Shown here in pieces: positions 23,930-35,326 of a stretch of DNA of 64,000 nt. This stretch comes from Leucosporidium creatinivorum. Lineage: Eukaryota > Basidiomycota > Microbotryomycetes > Leucosporidiales > Leucosporidiaceae. The notes beneath the pieces are model-generated. The model worked only from the letters and a program-made list of their open reading frames with translations, was not told the DNA's origin and did not search any database. The position numbers were made by a program, and so were the translations under genes. The number at the start of each line of letters is the position of its first letter. Position 1 is the stretch's first letter. Location of the stretch: positions 747,350-811,349 of the forward strand of contig BCKL01000005.1 in NCBI GenBank assembly GCA_001600635.1, given 5' to 3'.

Positions 23930-25431
23930 CTACGCCGAGTATGAAGGCAGAACGCTGCCGTCTCCGCTTCCACCAGCCTCTGCTCCGGCGCCCACGCTCG
24001 TCACCTCCCCGGAGAGCTCCCGAGGCGCGGAGGGCAAGAAAATGGGTAGAGACACATGGAGGACATTCTCGAAGGCCGGGGAAGTGATGTGGCAATTGAC
24101 GGCGAACTGTGAAGGCAAGGGTCAGCTCGGCGCTCGACAGGCAACTCTCAGAGTACACGAAAGCACGCACAGTGAGCCCCACTCCCGCCGAGTCAACTGT
24201 ACACTCACCTGCAGGCACCTTGATCTCTCCCCGTAGCATCCATCTCCCTGCTCCTTCCTCCAATTTAACCGGCTCGCTCCCCTCCCCTCCTGCGATCCTC
24301 ACGCCCGCCCAACGGAAGCCCGCTTGACCGGCTCCCGGGTCCTTGATTGGCGTGGTGACAACTTTGCGAGAGAGGGTCGTGGTGAATTTGAAGCTGGGGG
24401 TGCCGTCGGAGGAGGTGAGGAGGGGGATGGCGGATCGGGAAGAGGGAATGAGGAGGAGGGTGAAGAGGAGGGGGTGGTCGCGGTAGGGGAGGGGGCGGTA
24501 GGAGAGCTGGTTGAGGTTAACAGAAAAGACATCAGCATCGAGCCCTTCGAATGGGAAACGAGGGAAGCTAGGGAAAGCTTACCCTGGCTTCGACCGAGAG
24601 GGAATTGCCTTCGCCGCTCTTGAACTTGAGGCTTTGTGTGCCCGTCGAGCTGGGGTAGTGCTCGTGAGGCAAGTCGGCGGCTACTGGTGGCGACGGGAAG
24701 CAAATGGGCACCTCCAGCGACAGCCTAAGCGAGTTCGAAGGGGTCAACCTCAGGCGCGGCGCCGAGAAAGCTCGATTTTGCTCACTTGTCGTTCGTCTTG
24801 AGTAAGCCCGAACGCTTGCCGTGCACTTGAATGCTGTAGACCACGCCGACGCCAGCTATGACAGAGCAACGGTCAGCGTTTGGACTCGAGCAGCTCGAGG
24901 GCCGAGGCTCACCTTGATCCATGTCCGACTTCTTGTACGATGGCAAGAGTTGCCCAACATCGGGAACCGTGACCTCGTAGATTCCCGAGCCCTGAGTCTC
25001 TGAACTCGATCCTCCGCCCTTCTCCTTCGTGTCCTGTGCTCGGCGAGAGCTGAGAGGGATGTCGATCTCGAGGAAGGGCAGGTGCTCTTGCGTCGTGATG
25101 GTGACAGCAGGTCCGCCCATGCTAGCGTTCATGAGCATGCCTTGTTGCTGTAGTGCAATGGCGAGCGTCAGCTGTCGTTCAGCCGCCAAGGAGAGGCTCG
25201 ACTCACCCAGCGCTCCTTGCCCATGATGCTGGCGATGCTCTCTCCGCGCAGCTTGACGGTGAGTTCCGTGTAGGTTGATGAGCTCCCTTTGATGTGTAGC
25301 TGTGGGTAGATGGTCGAGCCTATGGCGTAGAAGCCATGAGGAGGTGCGGGGAGACTGAGCGACAATCGAGAGTTTGAGACGACGAGCGGAGCCTGCTGAG
25401 AGCTGTTAGAAGCTTCTGCCTGGCGTCCCAT
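23930..25431 (-). CDS. Arrestin-like domain protein
   Basis: About six exons encode a beta-rich protein of roughly 380 residues, starting MGRQAEASNSSQQAPLVVSN and ending GSGDGSVLPSYSA. HGFYAIGSTIYPQLHIKGSS followed by ELTVKLRGESIASI resembles the arrestin-N pattern (a hydrophobic 'G x x I x G x V' turn then a strand with LRG). Later pieces include LPFLEIDIPLSS, GVGVVYSIQVHGKRSGLLKT, LEVPICFPSPP and QFAVNCHITSPAFENVLHVS. Such proteins adapt ubiquitin ligases to plasma-membrane permeases in fungi. A clear PPxY ubiquitin-ligase motif was not found; PSYSA at the end is only a partial match. The family call is by pattern and is moderate. Confidence 0.55.
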
Positions 25432-25559
25432 AGATTCTGTAGGCTGTTCCGAAGCGAGTCCGAAGTTGGAAGCGAGCTGTCAGGAGACAAAGAGTCAACT
25501 TCGAGCGACGGGCTGAGCTCCTTCGCTTTCAACCCAATCCCCGCTTCGTAGTGAAGTGG

Positions 25560-28500
25560 ATGCTCAGATCGCTTACACGGTTAATATCGACTACTACTAG
25601 GACACCCAATTACTTTACCGCCACCCTTCCCCCTCGAATCGCCCTTCGTCGCGCTTACTTCCACCCTTCCTTCGCCATGTCGGCTCCTCACCCCGTAGAG
25701 TCGACCGCCCAACCCGCCAACCCCGCAGCCGAGATCTCGGCAGCTGCTACCGGTGCTGCTCCTGCTGCTCCCGCTGCCGCCAGCGCTCCCAAGGCGCCCA
25801 AGGCTCCCAAGGAGAAGAAGGCCAAGAAGGGAGGAGATCTCGCGGCTGGTATGGCCGCCCTCGAGCTCGACCCCAAGCCAGAGTACCTCGCTAGCAGGAT
25901 CGAGCTCTTTGAACAGCTCAAGAAGGCCGAGGACGAGCGCATCGCCGGTCAGTCGGCGTTGCGCCCTTTTTTCTCTAGAGATGCACCCGTGCAGCCTCGG
26001 CAAAGGTGCTAGGGTGCATGCGCGAGTAGAGGAGTGCTGACTGTAACGTTCTGCACCATTCAGCCGCGCCCCGGGAGCCCATCACCATCACCTTGCCCGA
26101 CGGCAGCGTCAAGGAGGGCACCAGCTGGGAGACGACCCCCTTCTCCATTGCTCTCGCTATCAGCAAGTCGCTCGCCGAGAAGACTGTCATCTCGAAGGTA
26201 TGGTGAAGCTGTCACTGCTCGCGCGGTCTCTAGAGCTAACGCGGTCCTTTCGCAGGTCGACGGCGAGCTCTGGGATCTCGAGCGCCCCTTCGAGAAGTCC
26301 TCCAAGCTCGAGCTGCTCGACTTTGAGCACCCTGAAGGTACGTTGCTGACCATACATCTCGCTCGTTACCCCTCGCTGAGGTTCCTGTCCCTCCAGGCAA
26401 GCAGGTCTGGTGGCACTCCTCGGCGCACATTCTCGGAGAGTGCTGCGAGAGGCATTACGGTGCTCACCTCGCCAGTGGACCTCCCACCGAGGAGGGATTC
26501 TTCTACGAGATGGGTATGAACAGCGATCGGTGCGTTCTGGTCCGTCTAGGCGACGTGGGAGGCCATTGCTGACCCGCTGCACTTTCGCGCCGAGCAGCCA
26601 GGTCGTTCCCGCCGACTACCCCGCCCTCGAGACTCTCGCCAAGAGCGTCGTCAAGGACAAGCAAAAGTTTGAGCGTCTCTCCATGACCAAGGAGGACCTT
26701 CTCAAGATGTTTGCCGTAGGTCTTCGTGGGAGCGCCGAAGCGGGAGCCGTCGAGCTCACCTCTCCCCTTACTTCAACAGTACAACCCCTACAAGGTCCAG
26801 TTCATTCAGTCCAAGATCCCCGACGGCACCTCTTCCACCGTCTACCGATGTGGTCCCATGGTCGACCTTTGCCGTGGTCCTCACATCCCCCACACCGGCC
26901 GCGTCAAGGCCCTCGCCATTCTCAAGGTGAGTTGAGACCCTCTGCGATCTACGATCTACTGAGGATTCGAGCTGACCTCGCATCGTATCGCAGAACTCCT
27001 CTTCCTACTTCCTCGGCGATGCGAACAACGACAGTCTTCAGCGTGTCTATGGTGTCTCCTTCCCCGACACCAAGCAGATGACTGAGCACAAGAAGTTCCT
27101 CGAGGAGGCTGCCAAGCGCGATCACAGGCGTATCGGAAAGGTGCGTTTCTGATCTCGAGGCCGTTCTCGGCGAAGCTGACATCCTCATTCCTCTCTCTTA
27201 GGACCAAGAGCTCTTCTTCTTCCACGAGCTCAGTCCCGGAAGTGCATTCTGGCTTCCTCACGGAACCCGTATCTACAACACCCTCGTCGAATTCATGAGG
27301 GTGAGCTCGCTTCGCTCTTCGCTAGCTGAGCCTTTCCCTGACCTTCGTTACCCTTCATAGGCCGAGTACCGGAAACGCAACTACCAGGAGGTCATCTCGC
27401 CCAACATGTACAACTCGAAGCTGTGGGAGACGTCAGGTCACTGGGCCAACTACGCCGACGACATGTTCAAACTCGACGTCGAGAAGGAGCAATTCGCGCT
27501 CAAGCCCATGAACTGCCCCGGCCACGCCCTCATCTTCGCCTCGCGCGATCGCTCCTATCGCGAGCTTCCCATTCGCATGGCCGACTTTGGTGTCCTGCAT
27601 CGCAACGAGGCTAGCGGAGCGTTGACGGGATTGACGAGGGTCAGGCGTTTCCAGCAGGACGATGCCCACCACTTCTGCATGCCCGAGCAGGTGCGTTCGG
27701 CTCATAGTCTCTCTATCGCCTCCTCTTGAGCTGACTCGTACGTCTCTGCAGATCGAGGAGGAGATGGACGTCTGCTTCGAGTTCCTCAACCACGTTTACG
27801 GCACTTTCGGCTTCGAGTTCAACCTTAAGCTCTCGACCCGACCAGACAAGTACCTCGGAAAGATTGAGACCTGGGACGAGGCAGAACGCGTACGTTTCTC
27901 CTCGCTTTCCCTCTTACCGACCGAGCCGAAGCTGACCTCGGCGCTCCGCCTGCAGATGCTGTCGCGCTCGCTCGACAAGTTCGTTCCCGGCAAGTGGAAC
28001 GTCGACCCCGGAGATGGAGCCTTCTACGGCCCCAAAATCGACATCACCATCCAGGACGCCCTCAAGCGCAAGCACCAGTGCGCGACCATCCAGCTCGACT
28101 ACCAGCTCCCTCAGCGCTTCGAGCTCGAGTACCGTGCTGCCGAGGGCACCGACAGTGGAAACGACAAGCTCCAGAGGCCCGTCATGATTCACCGTGCTAT
28201 CCTTGGATCCGTCGAGCGTTTCGTGGCTATCCTCACCGAGCACTTTGCCGGCAAGTGGTGAGTCTTGCGCTACTCTCGCTCGTCCTTCGATCGCGAGGGC
28301 TGACTCGAACTCATCCCAACAGGCCCTTCTGGATCTCGCCTCGCCAGGTCCTCATCATCCCCGTCGCTGCGCCTCACAAGGAGTACGCCAAGGAGGTCGC
28401 CGCGAAGCTCTGGGACGCTGGCTTCTACGCCGATGCCGACTTGACCGACTCGACCCTCCCCAAGAAGGTCAGGAATGGAGAGATCGCTCAGTACAACTTC

Positions 28501-28739
28501 ATCTTTGGTGCGTTGCCTCGCCTACTGTCCCCCGTTCGCGCCGAGCCGAAGCTAACCCTCTCTCCCCTTCGCTCTGCACAGTCGTCGGAAGTGAGGAGCT
28601 CGAGTCGCGCTCGGTCAACATCAGGAACCGCGACGACATTGGAGTCAAGGGCAAGACGGAGGTTATCCAGCTTGACGAGGTTGTTAAGAAGCTGCACTCG
28701 CTCAAGGACGAGAGGCGCCTGAAGAACTCGCTCATTTGA
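25560..28739 (+). CDS. THS1: Threonyl-tRNA synthetase, probably cytosolic and mitochondrial
   Basis: Charges tRNA-Thr. About twelve exons. The ATG at 25560 gives an Arg/Thr-rich presequence ([17 protein letters not shown]...) without acidic residues, typical of mitochondrial import. A second in-frame ATG at 25677 ([12 protein letters not shown]) would give the cytosolic form. An Ala/Lys-rich linker follows, then the TGS domain ([20 protein letters not shown]) and the editing domain with [15 protein letters not shown] (HxxxH). The class II core has [18 protein letters not shown] (motif 1), [20 protein letters not shown] (motif 2) and [13 protein letters not shown] (motif 3). The anticodon-binding end is [20 protein letters not shown]. 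All three class II motifs and zinc-site residues ([14 protein letters not shown]) are present. Confidence 0.95.
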
Positions 28740-28904
28740 GGAGGATCGGTAGTAGAGGGTCTTCCAGCATGATTGTCCAATCTAGCTTGGCGGAGTTGTG
28801 CAGTTCCTTGTGTGTTCGCGGGAGAGCGCCTCGTTCTCGCTGCGAAGTGCAAAAGCGATACGAATCCAACAGCCTCTACTAAACCCTACAGCTACACGTC
28901 TAAG

Positions 28905-30913
28905 CTACGGCGACCAAGGTGACTCGGCTAGGGGCTCCTGCGAGACCAAGCTCCATCCCTTCTCCGTCTTCTGCACCATATCCTCGAGCCGAACGCCGAT
29001 GCCGCCGCCCTCGGTGTCCTGGTCGTCGCGGATGTAGATGCCAGGCTCGTTGGAGAAGGTAAAGCCGGAGAGGAGCTCTTGCTTAATGTTTCCGGCGTTG
29101 AGGTAGGGCTCTTCGTGCTGTAGCGGAAGGGAGAAGTCAGTTTTTGTAGGACGCGATGGCTCGGCGACGAGGGAAGGAGAGCTCACTACTTGCAAGCCGA
29201 TGCCTGAGGAACAAACGAGTGGTCAGCCTGTTGGATCGAGCACCATATATAATGAGAAGAGCGCACCGTGACCTAGTCGATGGGTAAAGTACCTCTCCCA
29301 CCCCTTCTCGGCGTCGGCGATGACCTCCCTCGCCGCAAGGTCCGCGTCCGCTGCGTGAACAATATGCGTCTCGTTGTGGTTGACGAGAGAAGCAAGAGCG
29401 GCCTTCTGAGCCTTGTTGACCGTCTTCCAGATCTTCTCGGCGCGAGGCGAAGGCCATTGCTGCAGGACCTTGGCTTTGCCGAAGCCGTGGCAGGAGCGAG
29501 TGTGGACGTCGGGGAGCATGGTGCGGGTGAAGTCACTCTGTAGAGGTGATCGGTGAGTCTGAGAGGGAGGAAGTGATTCGAGAGCTCAGCGCACCATGTA
29601 GCCGTGAAGACTGCCGTCAACGTCGAAGAGCGCGAACTCGCCCTTCCCCAGCCGCTTGTGTACCGAGGCTGAAGCATGAGGCAGAGCAGCATTGGCGCCA
29701 AAGAGTACAATGGCGCCGAGATCCTTTAGACCGCCGGCCTTGAGAGCGTTGATGATGAGCTGCAGGGGAGGAAATCAGCGAGTCGCCCCGAGAGAGCAGC
29801 AGCAGTTGTCTCACCGCTTCGCCCTCCTTCTCGGTCATACCGATACGTAAGTGCTCTCGTACACCACGAAGCGCTCGAACAGTGATCTGCGCTCGAGAAG
29901 GTCAGCGGCAGCCGAAGTGCGAGCGTCCTTCGACCGAACTCACCTGAGCGACGCATTGCTGGATCTTGAGCTCAGCCTCAGTCTTGCGCATCCTCTGCTG
30001 CCTGACCTCAATGGAAGCCAAGCCGACCTCGATGCGCTCCTTCTCCTTGACGGCAGCCGCGAGTCCGCTAGCGACGAACTGCCGAACGTTCTCCTCGAGA
30101 TGAATCGACCAGTCCTCGCTCTTGAGGCCATCCTTGGCTCGAAGCTCCTCGAGATGAGCGAAGAGAGTAGCGTAGGGATCCTCGGCTTCCTCCCATGCAA
30201 CCCAAGAGACTGAGTCGAATTCGGCCGAGGAGAGAGCGAACGGGAGGCGCTGGGAGCGCGAGACTTCGAAGGATGGCGTGAGGATGGAGAGACGTGATTT
30301 GTCGGAGGTGGAAGGAGTGACGACGAGGAGCCAGGGCCGCTCAGAGAGATACCTGTGGGCGTGAGAGAGGTAAGCGAAGCCGTCGGAGCTGCCGGCGCTG
30401 GCGAGACTGGAGCTCACCAGTCCGTTTGGGTCAGGTTGGCGTAGTAGAGGGTGTTGGGTCCTGTAGCACATCATCCAAGTTAGCGAGCGAGTCCCGCAGC
30501 TTTCGCCAGTCATCCCGCGATTAGAGCGGATGTTGCTCGCTCAGCAGCAGCACGAGCTCACCTGGTTCAGCGATGTACGCTCCCCAGCCCTTGCCGTCCT
30601 TCCCCTTGAGCAAAGCGGCCAACTGGCTCCTTCTCGCAGTGAACTCGGCGCCCTGAATGCCTTGCAGTCCGGGGCATTGCTTCTCGGGCGCGAGCCAGCT
30701 CCAGTCGATAGCAGCAGCGGCGGGCGAGGTGTGCGGGTGAAGGTGAGCTGCTCTGGGGGCAGTTGTGAAGCCTGGTTGAAGCTGTAGGACCAAAGCGAGA
30801 AGAGCGAATGGCGCCAGAACAGCAGCGAGGAGCTGCCGCGTTCGATGTTGGTGGGGGCGGAGAGTTCCTTCTTCTACATATGATAGGTGCTTCTCGTCAA
30901 GCAGCGAGCTCAT
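28905..30913 (-). CDS. M24-family metallopeptidase (Xaa-Pro aminopeptidase-like), single-pass membrane protein
   Basis: About ten exons, start MSSLLDEKHLSYVEEGTLRP. Residues about 30-50 (LLAAVLAPFALLALVLQLQPG) form a signal-anchor, so a type II membrane or vacuolar enzyme is likely. The N-terminal domain carries APEKQCPGLQGIQGAEFTARR and the creatinase-like fold. The C-terminal pita-bread domain shows the metal ligands in order: FALFDVDGSLHGYMSDFTRT (two Asp), RLGHGIGLQVHEEPYL (His), FTFSNEPGIYI (Glu) and VRLEDMVQ (Glu). It cleaves N-terminal residues before proline in related enzymes. One exon is only 17 nt (29187-29203). Its start is divergent from COX24. Confidence 0.88.
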
Positions 30914-31269
30914 CTTGCGGTGTTGCTTGAGGTGCAGTGCGGAGCGATAGATGAGGAAAGTAGAAAGCCGAGCTCGGTCGAGGACGTCGAGGCCGTTCGC
31001 AGGCTCGACTTGATGCGAATGTCGGCTGCCTTGGTGCAGAATTGGGCAGAGGGCCTCCTACTATTGCACTGAAGCATCTCCGCTCGCTCACATCTGTAGC
31101 AGAGCCGCCTCGAAAGCTAAGCAACGAGAGCAAGGAGAGATTAATCGCCGATTACAACTCGGACTAATGCTCGAATTACCAGTGGCAAGAAAAGACTTGG
31201 GCGCCGTCAGCCGCCGCGCTTCGACTTCAACCACTTGCTCGTCTCACTTCGATACAGGACAACTAGGAG
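30914..31269. promoter_or_regulatory. Divergent upstream region, M24 peptidase/COX24
   Basis: 356 bp between divergent start codons. No TATA box or recognised operator. The bidirectional promoter is inferred from geometry. Confidence 0.35.
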
Positions 31270-32784
31270 ATGGTTCGCATCCACCTCGGTAGGGTAGCAC
31301 CGCTGCCTAGCAGGGCAGCGACTGCTACACCCCAGCCCACCTTCTTCAACCCGTCCTATCGCGCTCTCTCCCGGCCCAAGCTCCCCCTCGCCCTCTCGTC
31401 GTCAGCAGCAAAGGCCGACAAGCCCTCGGCAGTGCGCCGCTGTAGCTTTAGCTCAGGCGCAGCAGGAGGATCCAGCAGCAGGACCGGCTCGGGACGCGCT
31501 ACAGCAAAGCCCGCAACAGCTTCTGCGCCCAAGCCCAACACCACGCAAGCTTCGGCGTCGAAAGCGAGCTCCGGACGTACAGCAGCTTCCGGCTCATCAT
31601 CCACTGCACCAACCCTTCACGCCCCTTCCCTCCCTCACGCTACGCGCGGCCTCGTCGGATTCGACTCCTTCTTTGCCCTGCACCGTCCTCTCCTCGAGCT
31701 CCCCATTCGCCTGCATGCGCGCAAGAGTGTCGGACCACCAGTCGCTCGCTTGACCCCTCCCTCGGCATTGGAGGAGGAGTCGATGGACGCCATGGCGCAG
31801 GAGATGGAGGATGCGATGGAAGGGCTCGAGATTAGCGAGGAGGCGGAGGTCATGGACCTCTCCAAGGATGGCAAGCCCATCGGAGTCTCCTACACGGTCA
31901 AGCTCAGCGGAGCGTCGAGGGTGGAGCCTTTGAAGAGCCCCGAAGAGGAGCGCGAGATGGAGCTGCGGCAAGAGATGGACGCCGCCGAGGAGCAGGAAGC
32001 TGTTCTGCAGGAGCTGGAGGAGGAGAACGCCGACCCTTACGATGCTTGGCTCATCGCCGAGCCCGAGGGAACTCAGTACCCTACTCCCGTCGCCCGCTAC
32101 CTCGCCTCCAACCAGCCCTTCAACGCCCCCGCTCGCCCCACCGTTCTCAACTCCCTTCCTCCCACTTCCTCGCTCCCCCCTCAAACCGTCGCCGACCTCT
32201 CCTTCCTCCGACCCCACTCCTCCGCCGTTCCCGCTCCCGCCTCCCTCACCAGCACCCTCTTCGCCTCTCAGCTCGCCAACCCGCTCTCGCCGACCGAGGC
32301 CAAGTCGATGGCCGACCGCTTCCTCTCCTCCGCCTCCCTCACCCACCGCTGGCACGCCCAGACCGACTACACCAAGTCCGTTTCCGAACCTCTCGAGCTC
32401 GCTCGACGAGCTTTCACCGGCGAGTCGGTCCAGGGTCGCCGAGCATTCGGCGAGAAGAGGCAGCGTGGAGAGATTAGGATGTGGAGTGAGCAGGAGGGAT
32501 GGACTACGGTGGATCTCGGACGGAATGGGAAGGGAAGCCCTTTCCTTCCTGCCGAGATGGTGGATCTGGATTGGGAGGATGAGGAGGAGTTGGCCAAGAT
32601 GGGAGGCATCGTGATGGACTCGGTCAAAAGGAAGAGGAAGAAGAAGATGACCAAGCACAAGTACAAGAAGCGGAGGTGCGTCTATCTCTTCCTCTCATGC
32701 GTTTCAACTCCTCGCTGACCTCCACTCTTGCTCCTCGCCCGCAGAAAGGCGCAGAGGGCTCTCCGCCAGCGTCTCGGCAAGTAA
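31270..32784 (+). CDS. COX24: Mitochondrial ribosomal protein mS38 / COX24
   Basis: Two exons (31270-32675 and 32745-32784). The N-terminus (MVRIHLGRVAPLPSRAATAT) looks like a mitochondrial presequence. A long low-complexity Ser/Ala/Thr and acidic middle follows (about residues 60-440). The end carries the diagnostic domain: MDSVKRKRKKKMTKHKYKKR, then RKAQRALRQRLGK. This is the conserved C-terminal tail of mS38 (yeast Cox24/Qri5, human AURKAIP1), which binds the small mitochondrial ribosomal subunit. The second exon, coding the last 13 residues, is required to complete this tail. The protein is about 480 residues, much longer than the yeast protein (about 110). Confidence 0.9.
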
Positions 32785-33122
32785 GCTAGGATTCCATGGT
32801 TCTGTAGTCTACCCTTCGCCGCACGCATACCTCGATTTGAAAGCACCCCTTGATCTAGAAGCACTCACTCGGCAACTCGGCGCCGGCGCGAGGAGATGAA
32901 GACGGCGAGAGCAGCAGGCGATGCTCGGCGGCTGAAGGCAGGCGTATTGCGACGAGGATGCACCACTTCACTGTAGTTCGTCACGTGATGGCGAGCCTTC
33001 TTGGCAGTCTCGCAACCTCTCCTGGGCGATCGAGACGTGAGCCTCTTGCCCTCGCTGTGAGCTCGCTTTCTGCTGGCGAGGCAGCGCACTGCTAGCGGTG
33101 CAGGAAGAAACGCTGAGCTTAC

Positions 33123-33283
33123 AGGAGACGTACGAGGGGAGCCCGAGGGTCTTCAAGAAGAAGAACAAGGAAGGATGCGCTAGGCGGAAGCTTCGGCGCC
33201 GGGCGATGATACGAGCCTGGAGAATGGGGTCAAAGACGCGTTCGAAGGCGACGGTCCCTTCTTTATGAGCAGTCAACAGCTGT
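33123..33283 (-). CDS. Doubtful exon of a small unrecognised gene
   Basis: On the minus strand, between an acceptor-like CTTCACAG and a donor-like CCT|GTAAGC, the frame reads LLTAHKEGTVAFERVFDPIL then QARIIARRRSFRLAHPSLFF. This looks like real protein composition and could be a small basic mitochondrial protein. A possible ATG lies upstream at about 33391 (MSYASTDPLGDESSAIALT), but no splice choice joins it in frame convincingly. I do not recognise the family. Treat it as a candidate only. Confidence 0.2.
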
Positions 33284-33818
33284 GAAGAAGCGACAAGTGT
33301 TCTCGATGCACAGCAGGAATCAGAGCCACCTCGTCAAGGCAATCGCCGAACTCTCGTCGCCGAGGGGATCAGTCGACGCGTAGCTCATCTTGCGACGCGT
33401 TTCGCCCGGCCAACAAAGCCGCAGGTGTTTGTGAACCTGTATATAAGCGTGCAGACCCGCTCAATCGCTCCCCAGCGAGCCACAATCCTCACTCGGCGCC
33501 CGGCGCGAGGCGAGGGAGAAGAGGGGAGGGCCCAGCACCTGCGAGGCCTCCATATGATTCAACTTTGAAGGGTCGAGGAGAAGGAGGAATGGCTTGATCG
33601 GCCGAGCATGACGAGTTGCCAGCAGGGTGGTTCGACATTCCCCAGCCGTTTCATTTCGCCAGAGGCCTCGCCCAGGGGGCACCACACTTGAGTGGGCTTG
33701 CGGGCTCCTTTGCACTCTGCTGATCCCTTGCGACGCGTCGGTTACATTCTACGATGCACGAATTCAATCGCGCTTTCTCTTGGGCTGCCCTGCAAACAAG
33801 TCGGCCCTCCTGGCGCCT

Positions 33819-33824
33819 TATAAA
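33819..33824 (+). promoter_or_regulatory. TATA box of the ferritin-like gene
   Basis: TATAAA about 100 bp upstream of the ATG at 33924 and followed by a CT-rich leader. Few other genes here have a visible TATA box, which suggests strong, regulated expression for this one. Confidence 0.55.
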
Positions 33825-33923
33825 CCGGCCACGCTCCTTCTCTTCTCTCCTTCCTCATTCACTCGACTCGACTCTCTTCAGCCTCTACCTCACGTTCTTT
33901 ACCCGACACTCCTTTACTTCAAC

Positions 33924-35326
33924 ATGCGTTCCGTCCTCATCGCCCTCGCCGCCGCGGCCACCATTGCCATCGCCTCCCCCGCCGAGTGGGAAGTCGTCAA
34001 GCGTGCTGATGACCTCGCCAAGCGCGCTGATGGACCTACCGACGTTGAGATCCTGAACTACGTGCGTCTGAGATCCTACACCGACCGCGTCGTTTGCCTT
34101 GCTGACCCTCTGTTGCTCTCCGCAGGCCCTTACCCTCGAGGTTCGTCTCGCTGCTTGCCGATGTTTGTTTGTATCTGCGTGACCTGGAGCTGACCTTGCC
34201 TGCACTACAGCACCTCGAGAAGAACTTCTACTTCCAGGTGAGCAGCTGCTGCTTGGTAGTGATGAGACTTCTTAGCTGACGCGCCGCTTTCTCGGCGTTC
34301 GTTCAACAGGGTCTCAAGAAGTTCAAGAAGGCCGATTTCATCAAGGCGGGCTACGGAGCGAAGACTCACGCTAGGATCCAGCAGATCGCCATCCAGGTGC
34401 GTCCCTTTCAGCCCTCGCCCACCGTTGACGACAGAGCTGACCTTCCCCTCCTTCCGCCTCGCAGGAGAAGGCCCACGTCAACTTCCTCGCCACCGCCCTC
34501 GGCGACGCTGGTGTGCAGCAGTGCAAGTACAACTTCGAGACTGCTTTCACCTCCGTGAAGAGCTTCCTTGCGGTAAGTCTGCCCATACACGCCGTCGTAG
34601 CCTCGCTGACCCATCGCCGAACTTCAGACCTCGCGCATCCTCGAGAACGTCGGAACCGCTGCCTACCTCGGAGCGGCTCCGGATATCACCTCGAAGGCAT
34701 ACCTCGCCGCTGCTGGCTCCGTCCTCACCATCGAGGCTCGTCACTCCGCCTACCTCAACGAGGTCAGCGCCGCCGACACTGGATTCCCCGTTCCGTTCGA
34801 GCAGTCCCTCGACTACGCCCAGGTCTACAGCCTTGCTGCTCCGTTCATCCAGCCCGGAACGTGCGGTCGCGCCGGTGCTCTTCCTTCTTGTGAGTAGCTC
34901 TTTAGATCACCGAAGATTCGGCGATAGCTGACGCGCTTCCTTCCGCTCCCGCAGCCATCAAGGCGTTCCCTGCCCTCTCCCTCATCACTAAGATCCCTCG
35001 CTCAGGCCACACCTCGGCCATCAACTTCGCTCACCCCGCCGGCCAGACCGAGTTCTACGGCTTCTTCCTCAACGGCGGCTCCTCCGTCCCCGTCAAGGTC
35101 CTCACTGGAACTGATGGAGTCGATCGCATCAACGTTCCTAAGGACCTCGATGGAATGTGAGTAAACCCAGTCGCCTACAGCTTCGCCTGACTTGAGCGTC
35201 GACACCTTCGCCGAACCCAAGCTGACATCCCTCCGCCTCCACAGGACCTACCTCATCATCTCCACCTCGGCCACCGAGCTCGACGACTCCAACACTGTCG
35301 CCGGACCCGCTATCCTCTTCCTTTGA
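33924..35326 (+). CDS. Secreted ferritin-like (RDS1/desiccation-type) protein
   Basis: Signal peptide MRSVLIALAAAATIAIAS followed by a dibasic-rich propeptide (VVKRADDLAKRADGP, two Lys-Arg sites for a Kex2-type protease). The mature part is a ferritin_2-like helical bundle: TDVEILNYALTLEHLEKNFY, then HARIQQIAIQEKAHVNFLAT and SVLTIEARHSAYLNEV. The repeating E...(E)H pattern in two helix pairs gives E-H and E-R-H type metal ligands (LEHLEKNFY, EKAHVNFL, IEARHSAYL). The C-terminal half is beta-rich. Fungal relatives are stress or sugar-starvation proteins (S. pombe rds1) of unknown mechanism. About eight exons. A TATA box is present. Confidence 0.85.

Larger units (their letters stand above)
32785..33923. 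other. 1.1-kb region, one doubtful minus-strand exon and the upstream region of the ferritin-like gene
   Basis: Apart from the doubtful exon listed separately, no gene is recognised. TATATAAG occurs at 33440-33447 and TATAAA at 33819-33824. The right end (33825-33923) is a pyrimidine-rich leader. Confidence 0.4.

Noticed and set aside
31597-32658. 353-codon minus-strand open frame
   Set aside because: It is antisense to the COX24/mS38 exon, whose sense frame carries the known domain.
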